Source: Acidimicrobiia bacterium (GTDB taxonomy: Bacteria; Actinomycetota; Acidimicrobiia; Spongiisociales; SHLN01). From it: DNA of 12,903 nucleotides. Location of the stretch: assembly GCA_004283105.1 (NCBI GenBank), contig SHLN01000049.1, forward strand, positions 1 to 12,903. The letters are read 5' to 3'. Below, piece by piece: positions 6,794 to 12,730 of this stretch (position 1 is the stretch's first letter; the number at the start of each line of letters is the position of its first letter). The translations under genes and the position numbers were made by a program. The notes beneath the pieces are model-generated. The model searched no databases and was not told the DNA's origin. It was given only the letters and a program-made list of their open reading frames with translations.

Positions 6794-6855
6794 GCCGACG
6801 GAAGACTACGGAGGTAGCAGGCGCCATCGGCCGCGGGATAGCGTACCCTTCGAAT
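6794..6855. promoter_or_regulatory. Divergent leaderless promoters
   Basis: This 62-base gap separates two divergent ATG starts, neither with an SD sequence. TAGTCT on the minus strand (6803-6808) lies 9 bases before the permease ATG. TACCCT on the plus strand (6844-6849) lies 6 bases before the methyltransferase ATG. Both fit the actinobacterial TANNNT box at the distance expected when transcription starts at or next to the start codon. No clear -35 elements are seen. Confidence 0.5.
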
Positions 6856-7488
6856 ATGGCCGGCCACGACCCCTATCGTCGAATGGCGCACGTGTATGAC
6901 CGGCTCATCGAGCCGATGCAGGCGGGAGTGCGACGGATAGCGCTCGACCTGGTTCCCCCCGATCCAGCGTGGGAGGTGCTCGATGTCGGGTGCGGAACAG
7001 GGACCGGCCTTGCCGGGTACGCCGATGCGGGATGTGACGTTGTGGGGGTCGACGTATCAGCTGCCATGCTCGAGCGGGCAACTGAACGCCTCGGTGATCG
7101 GGCGGAGCTTCACCTGGTCTCGCCCGGTCCCATGCCATTCGAGGGCGATCGGTTTGACCTGGCGATCACGTCCATGGTGATCCACGAGGCCCCGGAGGAG
7201 GGACGGGTCCCGCTCGTGCGAGAGATGGCAAGGGTCGTGAAGCCCGGTGGCCGGCTTCTCGTCATCGATTTCCGCTTCGGCTCGCTGCGCGGCTGGCGGG
7301 GCCGTGCGCTCCGCGTGATCCTGCCGATCATCGAACGCTTCACCGGCCATTACCGCCAGTACCGGAGTTTTCAGACCGCCGGCGGCGTCCCGCCACTGCT
7401 GGCCGCGGCCGGTCTGGAGATCGAGCGGGAGAAGATCGTTGCGGGCGGGAATCTGGTCATCTTCGTGATCACGAGGGCGCCCGGCTAG
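6856..7488 (+). CDS. Class I SAM-dependent methyltransferase (UbiE-like)
   Basis: A cytoplasmic enzyme of 210 residues with a Rossmann-like methyltransferase fold. Motif I is VLDVGCGTG (41-49), the acidic ribose-binding residue is in VVGVDVS (62-68, Asp66), and FDLAITSMVIHE (100-111) and VVKPGGRLLVIDF (127-139) correspond to motifs II-III. The closest overall resemblance is to UbiE/COQ5-like and small-molecule methyltransferases. The substrate cannot be assigned; a quinone role is possible given the respiratory neighbourhood but unproven, and the sequence lacks an obvious diagnostic UbiE signature. The start ATG 6856 follows a leaderless promoter. It is convergent with the 53-residue acidic protein, with 3 bases between stops. 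Confidence 0.88.
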   Translation: MAGHDPYRRMAHVYDRLIEPMQAGVRRIALDLVPPDPAWEVLDVGCGTGTGLAGYADAGCDVVGVDVSAAMLERATERLGDRAELHLVSPGPMPFEGDRFDLAITSMVIHEAPEEGRVPLVREMARVVKPGGRLLVIDFRFGSLRGWRGRALRVILPIIERFTGHYRQYRSFQTAGGVPPLLAAAGLEIEREKIVAGGNLVIFVITRAPG

Positions 7489-7491
7489 CGC

Positions 7492-7653
7492 CTATCCCTC
7501 ATCCTTGAACTTGAGCTCCTCGAGCTCTGCTGCTTCCAGCAGAGCCTCGGCCTCAATGCTGGAGGCGTGGGGGATAGCGTTCTCGATCGCGTCGGCTACC
7601 CGCTTCTCGTCTTGCTCGAGCTTGTCGGACTGATCGTCTGGTCGTTTCCCCAT
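7492..7653 (-). CDS. 53-residue acidic small protein, unknown function
   Basis: A short open frame with ATG at 7653 and an SD sequence AAGGGGAG (7656-7663) directly upstream. The product begins MGKRPDDQSDKLEQDEK and continues as a Glu/Ala/Leu-rich helix ending AELEELKFKDEG. It has no Cys, no signal peptide and no membrane segment. About a third of residues are Asp or Glu. It fills the otherwise empty stretch between the methyltransferase and the cytochrome c gene. A candidate -10 box TAGAGT lies at 7677-7682, giving a leader of about 17 bases. The combination of SD, promoter and helical heptad-like content supports a real gene. I do not recognise a family. Confidence 0.68.
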   Translation of the reverse strand: MGKRPDDQSDKLEQDEKRVADAIENAIPHASSIEAEALLEAAELEELKFKDEG

Positions 7654-7676
7654 GGCTCCCCTTATCGGCTGACGCG

Positions 7677-7682
7677 ACTCTA
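7677..7682 (-). promoter_or_regulatory. Candidate -10 box (TAGAGT) for the 53-residue protein gene
   Basis: On the minus strand TAGAGT matches TANNNT and lies 24 bases upstream of the start codon, leaving room for a short leader containing the SD. No -35 match is evident. Confidence 0.35.
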
Positions 7683-7708
7683 CCCGTGAGGACCGTTGCC
7701 GGGTCGGC

Positions 7709-8095
7709 CTATTTCAGAGTCAGCAGGTAGCCGACGAGTGCCGTGATTTCGGCCTCGCTCAGCACTTCTTGCCAATCGGCCGGCATCTTTCCGTCGTCGA
7801 ACCCATCCACCACGTACGCCGAGGGTTCGAGGATCGAGAGGCGAAGGTACTCCTCGGCACGCTGCCCTTCGACTCGCGAGAGCGCCCGGGAGGCCACGCC
7901 GGCAATGGGCGGGCCGACGAGGGTTGTCTCGGGATCGAGCGAGTGGCAGGTGATGCAGCCCGGATTGGGCCCGAGAATCCGCTCTTCGAAGATCTCGTGT
8001 CCGGGACGAGCGGCGGACGGCGTGTCAGCTTCGGAGGATGAACCGCCCCCGCAACCGGCCAGGAGGAGCAGACAGATGATCATGAAGCGCTTCAC
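7709..8095 (-). CDS. Lipoprotein cytochrome c, single heme
   Basis: A 128-residue lipid-anchored c-type cytochrome on the outer face of the membrane. The lipoprotein signal ends LLAGC (Cys15). The heme site is CITCH (Cys47, Cys50, His51), and the likely axial Met is Met104 in GKMPADW. It probably carries electrons to the CuA centre of the oxidase encoded upstream in the same operon. GTG 8095 is chosen because it overlaps the fusion gene's stop as GTGA (8092-8095); ATG 8083 would shorten the signal. The mature part is clearly homologous along its length to the C-terminal cytochrome c domain of the preceding fusion protein (shared ...CHSLDP..LVGP..AGV..RA... and AYVV.G...G.M), so the two arose by duplication. 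It is the last gene of the operon. Confidence 0.93.
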   Translation of the reverse strand: MKRFMIICLLLLAGCGGGSSSEADTPSAARPGHEIFEERILGPNPGCITCHSLDPETTLVGPPIAGVASRALSRVEGQRAEEYLRLSILEPSAYVVDGFDDGKMPADWQEVLSEAEITALVGYLLTLK

Positions 8096-10383
8096 GGCGA
8101 CTCCTCGAGAGTCAGTAAGAACGCTATGAGGCTATCGAGGTCCCCGGGCGACAGTACCTCGCCAAGGCCGGCGAGCATCTGCCCGGCCGGATAGCCGGGG
8201 ACGACGTAGGCATCGGGGTCGACGATCGCCTGGCGGAGGTAGTCGGCGCCGCTCAACCCGTCCACGGTATTGGCAGCTCGCGTTCCTACTCCGGCCAGGG
8301 AGGGACCGACGAGGTCCCGGCCGGGGTCGAGGCTGTGACAGATACGGCAGCCGGCATTCGTGCCGAGGGCGGTCTCATTGAAGATGGCCCGTCCTGCTTC
8401 GGCCGGGTCGACGAGCGACACGTCCCGGTAGTAAAGGACCACGGCCTCACCTGCTTCGATCCCGATCGTGTCGTCGAAGAGCACCATGGGCTGGTCGGGG
8501 ACATCGAACAGGGTCACCCGGACGCTGTGGACACCGGGTGCGAGCGAAAACCGTTCCAGCAGGAGGGCCGTGTCGGGCTCGTCCGCCCGGACGACCGGAA
8601 CCGTCCGGTCGTAGAGCACCCGACCATCGGCCTCGACGAGCAGCCGCGGCTCGGCACCGCTCGGAGCGGCCTCGAACGGCGCGAAGCCGACGAGCGGCAC
8701 GCCGGCGCGATGGTCGAGGGTGATTTCGAGCCGGGCGTCATCGTTGCCCCCCGGATCGAAGCGAAGGCCGGTGACGAGTACGGTCACAATGGCGGTGACG
8801 GCCACGAGCCCGAACAGGGGGAGTCCCGGGCGGACAGAGGCAGTGGCAGCCCGAGGAGCAAGGTCGGCATCAGACGCACGGCCGGGAGCGGCCAGGGCCG
8901 TTGAGAGCCTCGTCGGATTGACCCAGTCGGTGAAGATCGGCGCCTCGCGATACCGGCGCCGCAGGCGCGGCCGGCGTTTCCGGTTGAGCCGGGCGGCCAG
9001 CGTGGCCGGGCCCTCCCGATTGGCGCAGTCGCCGGGCGGGCATCCGACCACCTGGACGGCGGCGGCTCCGGCATCGATGGCAGCTCCAATGAGGTCGGGG
9101 TGGACCATGCCAACGCACGGCACCGCCAAGACCGCGCCGGCACCGGGCGGGGCGGCTGCGTGGGCATCGTGGCGCTCGCAGACGAACGTCACGTCGCCAT
9201 CGGCTGCCGCCCGTCTTGTCTCGTTCCACAGGGCGTCGGCGGGATGCCCCCGGAAGGCGAGTGCTTCTACCGGGCAGCTTCCGATGCAAATCCCGCATCC
9301 GACGCACTTGCCGGCGGTGACCACCGCCAGATGAGGATGGGCGGCATCCTCGAGGTCGATCATATGGAGGGCGTCGTAGGGGCAGTCGGTCACGCACAAC
9401 CGGCATCCGGTACATCGATCGGCATCGACCTCGATGACCGGAGCCTCCATGCGCCGGATGAACCAGGGGAGGAACATCGCCCCGGCCATGAGCAGAAGGG
9501 CGCCGCCCCACAGCACAGCCGGATTCCAGCTGATCCCACCCGGCACCAGGAACAGGAAGAATGGATCAACCGGGATCGAGGCGGGCAGCGACACCCGATC
9601 GAGAGCCGGGAGCATCCCGACCGGCCATACGGCCGACATGATGATGAGTGATACGCCCACTACCGCCACCCAGAAGCCGGGCGGGAGCCACATAGGCCGG
9701 GCGAGTCGCTTGACATGTACCCAGATGAGGACGGCGACCCCGATCGAAATACCGACGTGGAGGAAGAACAGCAGCAAGAGAACCGGCCAGCCGGTGCCGG
9801 CCGCGTCGGTCAGGACGAAATCGAGCAAGAAGTCGAGACCGGTCGCCGAATCCCGCAGCGCCCGGATGAGGACTTCGTTGAGGACTTCGACCCGTTCATC
9901 CCAGATGAGCCAGTAACCCGTCACTCCAATGATCCAGATGAGCCCGACCATCGCCACCCCGGTGAGCCAGGCCACTCGCCGGGGCCCGCGAAACCGGTCC
10001 ATCACAAATGTGCGCCAGCCGTGCAGGACGGTGGTTACCACGAGGGCGATCGACCCGTATCGGTGAGCGGCCCGCACGAAGCGTCCAGCCAGGCTCGCTT
10101 CGAGATCGCTCACCGATTCGTAGGAAGCCTCGAACCCGAACCGGTAGAACATGGTGAGGTAGAGGCCGGTGGCAAAGACCACCACAAACAGGAACACCGA
10201 GATCGGGCCCGTGTGATGGAGCGGGTTGAATTGAGCCTTGCCGACGACAACCTCGACCGGCCGCTCCGCCCGCAGAGTGAACCGCTCGAGGGAAAGCAGG
10301 AATCGCTTGACCCGCCCGGACGTCCGATCCTCCCAGTCGACGGATTCGGTCAGCGTCGTGTCGGGCGCGTCGTCATGCGACAC
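8092..10383 (-). CDS. Fusion: cytochrome b / two 4Fe-4S / MvhD-FlpD-like / cytochrome c
   Basis: A 763-residue redox protein with six domains in order. (1) Cytochrome b core, residues about 55-306, six helices, heme ligands His107/His121 and His209/His223. (2) Two ferredoxin-type 4Fe-4S motifs: Cys324/327/330/334 and Cys360/363/366/370. (3) An MvhD/FlpD-like domain, about 397-465, with Cys402, Cys423, Cys448 and Cys453. (4) A helix at about 520-541. (5) A beta-rich outer domain, about 548-652. (6) Cytochrome c, about 655-760: Cys679-x-x-Cys682-His683, axial Met736. Positive charges after helices 2, 4 and 6 place the Fe-S part inside and cytochrome c outside. GTG 10383 is used; an SD AGGAGG overlaps the stop of the oxidase gene. 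It likely passes electrons from quinol or a cytosolic donor to cytochrome c and the oxidase. No Rieske protein is nearby. The direction and donor are inferred. Confidence 0.9.
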   Translation of the reverse strand: MSHDDAPDTTLTESVDWEDRTSGRVKRFLLSLERFTLRAERPVEVVVGKAQFNPLHHTGPISVFLFVVVFATGLYLTMFYRFGFEASYESVSDLEASLAGRFVRAAHRYGSIALVVTTVLHGWRTFVMDRFRGPRRVAWLTGVAMVGLIWIIGVTGYWLIWDERVEVLNEVLIRALRDSATGLDFLLDFVLTDAAGTGWPVLLLLFFLHVGISIGVAVLIWVHVKRLARPMWLPPGFWVAVVGVSLIIMSAVWPVGMLPALDRVSLPASIPVDPFFLFLVPGGISWNPAVLWGGALLLMAGAMFLPWFIRRMEAPVIEVDADRCTGCRLCVTDCPYDALHMIDLEDAAHPHLAVVTAGKCVGCGICIGSCPVEALAFRGHPADALWNETRRAAADGDVTFVCERHDAHAAAPPGAGAVLAVPCVGMVHPDLIGAAIDAGAAAVQVVGCPPGDCANREGPATLAARLNRKRRPRLRRRYREAPIFTDWVNPTRLSTALAAPGRASDADLAPRAATASVRPGLPLFGLVAVTAIVTVLVTGLRFDPGGNDDARLEITLDHRAGVPLVGFAPFEAAPSGAEPRLLVEADGRVLYDRTVPVVRADEPDTALLLERFSLAPGVHSVRVTLFDVPDQPMVLFDDTIGIEAGEAVVLYYRDVSLVDPAEAGRAIFNETALGTNAGCRICHSLDPGRDLVGPSLAGVGTRAANTVDGLSGADYLRQAIVDPDAYVVPGYPAGQMLAGLGEVLSPGDLDSLIAFLLTLEESP

Positions 10384-10398
10384 CGCGTGTGGTTCCTC

Positions 10399-12069
10399 CT
10401 ACGGACCGAAGCCCGGGCTCGAGAACGAGGCGTTGGTGATCTGGTCGTACAGCTGGGGGCCGTAGGCGAGCACGATGAGTAGCACGGTGCCGATGATCCA
10501 CGGCCGCCACGTGTCGAGCCACAGCGGCGTGAGCTGAGGATCGCGCAGCGACTCGGCGATGGGGATCTGGACTTCTTCCCCGACGGCGACGCGTTCCTTT
10601 TGCGCGGCGGTCCGGACCATCGTCACGACGTACATGATTACCGAGACGAGGAGGATGGCCCCACCGATGCTGACTCGGAGCAGGTGCCCGTTCCACTCGT
10701 CGGGAACGTAGGGGGCGGTTCCGAGCTCGGTGCGGCGGGGAGCACCCAGCAGACCGAGCACGTGCATGGCGTTCGAGAAGATCACCATGCCGACGAACCA
10801 GAGCCACGTCTGGACGAGCGCCCACTTGGGCTTCCAGAGCGGCTTGCCCGTCAGATGCGGGACGAGCCAGTAGCTGATACCCATGAACGACAGCGTCACC
10901 GCCGTGGCAACCGTCAGATGGAAGTGGCCGGGAATCCAGGCCGTGTTATGAACGACGAGATTCACGTCATAGCTGGCGTTGGTGATCCCCCCGATTCCAC
11001 CGAACATGAACAGGATGCCGGCCAGCAACTGGGCCGAGACACTCGGATCGTTCCACGGCAGTGCCCGGATCCACCCAAACAGCCCTTTTCCGCCCCGGCG
11101 GGACGCCGCGTATTCGAGCGAGGCAACCACCGTGAACAACGTGAGCATGGAGGGGAACGCCACGCCATACGTGAGAGCGGCGTGGATCGCCTTCCAGCCG
11201 CTCGGGATGCCCGGATCGACGAACTGGTGGTGGAAGCCGACCGGTATCGAGAGGAGCAGGAACAGCCAGAAGGCGAGCCGGGCGAGGGAATCAGAGAACA
11301 GCTTGCCGCCCGCCTGCTTGGGGAGCATTCCGTACCACGAGATGTAGGCGGGCAGCAGCCAGAAGTACACGAGCGGGTGACCGGTGAACCAGAAGAACGT
11401 TCGTCCCAGTTCCGGATCGGTACCCGAGGTGAGGCCGAGCGAGTAGGGGAGCAGCATCGTGAGGATCTCGACGGCAATGCCAAGTGTGGCGATTTGCCAC
11501 ATGGCCATGGTGATGAGCCCGCCGAAGGCGATGAACGGAGTCCGGACATCCTGGTTTTCCTTGCGCCAGGCGATGTACGTGAAGAAGAACCCGTAGCCCT
11601 CAATCCAGCTCCCAACCACCACCAGGGTGAGGCCGAGGTAGAACGCCCAACTCGCTTCGAGCGGGGGATAGAACGTGTACAGCACGGAAGCCCAGCCGGC
11701 GAGGATGGGGACGGCGGCCATGACGAGACCGACCACCATCATCCAGAATCCGACCTGATTCAGCTTCGGGTACCGAAGGGGACGACGCAGGCCGACAATG
11801 GTCGTCAACGTCAGGAAGCCGGTGATGAAGAACGTGGTCCACACGAGGGCATTGAGCACGCCATGGGCGGTCAGCCCCTTGTAGTAGTCGTCCAGGCCGA
11901 TCGGCTCGAGGTACTGGTACAGGTCGAGGCCCGACCACTCGAACGCTTGCAGCGGCCCGAAGAGGCTGCCGACGGCGAGGGCGAAGATGGCGACGACGAG
12001 ATGGAGCCCGATGAATCGTTTTTCCTGGCCGGTCATCTCGTACGTGGGCTGTGGTTTGAGGGTTGTCAT
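10399..12069 (-). CDS. cbaA: B-family (ba3-type) heme-copper oxidase subunit I
   Basis: Catalytic subunit of a terminal oxidase that reduces oxygen to water and pumps protons; 556 residues, about 13 helices. Low-spin heme ligands are His69 (YYKGLTAHG) and His384; the high-spin heme ligand is His382 (IPGHFH). CuB ligands are His231, His280 and His281, with Tyr235 in GHPLVYFWLLPAY placed to form the His-Tyr cross-link. Long stretches such as LPKQAGGKL, PVGFHHQF, GLFGWIRALPW and NASYDVNLVVHNTAWIPGHFH are close to Thermus ba3 oxidase, and key residues are shifted by only 2-3 positions from it. This type has high oxygen affinity and uses a single proton channel. The start ATG 12069 overlaps subunit II's stop as ATGA and has a strong SD, AGGAGGTGG. 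The gene symbol is by resemblance. Confidence 0.96.
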   Translation of the reverse strand: MTTLKPQPTYEMTGQEKRFIGLHLVVAIFALAVGSLFGPLQAFEWSGLDLYQYLEPIGLDDYYKGLTAHGVLNALVWTTFFITGFLTLTTIVGLRRPLRYPKLNQVGFWMMVVGLVMAAVPILAGWASVLYTFYPPLEASWAFYLGLTLVVVGSWIEGYGFFFTYIAWRKENQDVRTPFIAFGGLITMAMWQIATLGIAVEILTMLLPYSLGLTSGTDPELGRTFFWFTGHPLVYFWLLPAYISWYGMLPKQAGGKLFSDSLARLAFWLFLLLSIPVGFHHQFVDPGIPSGWKAIHAALTYGVAFPSMLTLFTVVASLEYAASRRGGKGLFGWIRALPWNDPSVSAQLLAGILFMFGGIGGITNASYDVNLVVHNTAWIPGHFHLTVATAVTLSFMGISYWLVPHLTGKPLWKPKWALVQTWLWFVGMVIFSNAMHVLGLLGAPRRTELGTAPYVPDEWNGHLLRVSIGGAILLVSVIMYVVTMVRTAAQKERVAVGEEVQIPIAESLRDPQLTPLWLDTWRPWIIGTVLLIVLAYGPQLYDQITNASFSSPGFGP

Positions 12070-12587
12070 GAGCCACCTCCTGCCTCAACTATCAATGATC
12101 CGAACATGGCGGCATGGGCGATGCCGCAGTACTCGTGACAGATGTAGGGGTACTCGCCGGGATCGTCGAATGTGGCGGTCAGTTTCGACACCTGGCCGGG
12201 GACGATCTGCATGTTGATGTTCGTGTCCTGCAGCTTGAAGCCATGCTGAACATCGATGCTCGTGATGTAGAAGTTGACGGTTGACCCTGCCGGCACCCGG
12301 ATCTCGCGGGGCGTGAACAGGTATTGCTGGGAGAGGATGTAGGCGTCGTATTCGCCTCCACCGAGGTCGCGCAGGCCGGGCTGGCTGAAGGGGCCAGAGT
12401 CGGCCACGGTGCGGGGATCGACCCGGCTCTCGTCGCCGGGTACCTGGAAGCCGAGGGCAAACCCGGCCACGGCGACGGTGACGGCGAAAGCCACCAGGAG
12501 CACGATACTGACGCCGATCCACTTCTTTTCATAGTCGTCGGCATGAAAGGAGGGTTGCTCTTCTCCGAGTACCTGCTGATCGCTCAC
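12066..12587 (-). CDS. cbaB: Cytochrome c oxidase subunit II, ba3-type, with CuA site
   Basis: Receives electrons from cytochrome c through the binuclear CuA centre and passes them to subunit I. The product has 173 residues: a single N-terminal helix (about 24-46) and an outer cupredoxin domain. All CuA ligands are present: His115 (VQHGF), Cys150, Glu152, Cys154, His158 and Met161 in CHEYCGIAHAAM. A single anchor helix and short length are typical of ba3-type subunit II, rather than the two-helix aa3 form. The start GTG 12587 overlaps the small upstream subunit's stop (GTGA, 12584-12587), with GGGGGG as a possible SD. An in-frame extension to 12632 would run into the small gene and is rejected. 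Confidence 0.95.
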   Translation of the reverse strand: MSDQQVLGEEQPSFHADDYEKKWIGVSIVLLVAFAVTVAVAGFALGFQVPGDESRVDPRTVADSGPFSQPGLRDLGGGEYDAYILSQQYLFTPREIRVPAGSTVNFYITSIDVQHGFKLQDTNINMQIVPGQVSKLTATFDDPGEYPYICHEYCGIAHAAMFGSLIVEAGGGS

Positions 12588-12730
12588 GTAGTAACCCCCC
12601 GGGCAATGAGGATCAAGTAGATGGAGAGCCACAGCAACACGAGCGTGGCCGTGAAGAGAGCCACGATCGCAACCGTTCCGCGTGGCTTGAATTCCTCGTC
12701 GGTCCCGATCGGGACGCCTTCCTCGGTCAT
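12584..12730 (-). CDS. cbaD: Small oxidase subunit IIa (CbaD-like), 48 residues
   Basis: A 48-residue single-helix membrane protein, first gene of the respiratory operon. The sequence runs MTEEGVPIGTDEEFKPRG, then a helix (about 19-42), then ends LIARGVTT. The KPRGT...W.SIY...ARG pattern matches the 34-residue subunit IIa of Thermus ba3 oxidase (KPKG...FWLGVY...ARG), with a longer acidic N-terminus. Subunit IIa packs against subunit I and replaces the missing second helix of subunit II. Its stop overlaps the subunit II start as GTGA, confirming both frames. A GGAAGG lies about 10 bases before ATG 12730. The gene is easily missed because of its size. Confidence 0.85.
   Translation of the reverse strand: MTEEGVPIGTDEEFKPRGTVAIVALFTATLVLLWLSIYLILIARGVTT

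Noticed and set aside
5633..6817. Open frame of 394 codons on the plus strand opposite the first permease
   Set aside because: The composition is charged and repetitive, as expected from the antisense of a high-GC membrane-protein gene; the minus-strand frame has clear FtsX features.
9715..10482. Plus-strand frame opposite the cytochrome b domain
   Set aside because: It is antisense to conserved heme-ligand helices, with no recognisable domain.
10600..12138. Open frame of 512 codons on the plus strand opposite the oxidase subunit I and II genes
   Set aside because: It is a low-complexity Glu/Arg/Gly/His-rich mirror of real membrane-protein genes, has no domains, and runs antisense to unmistakable catalytic motifs.
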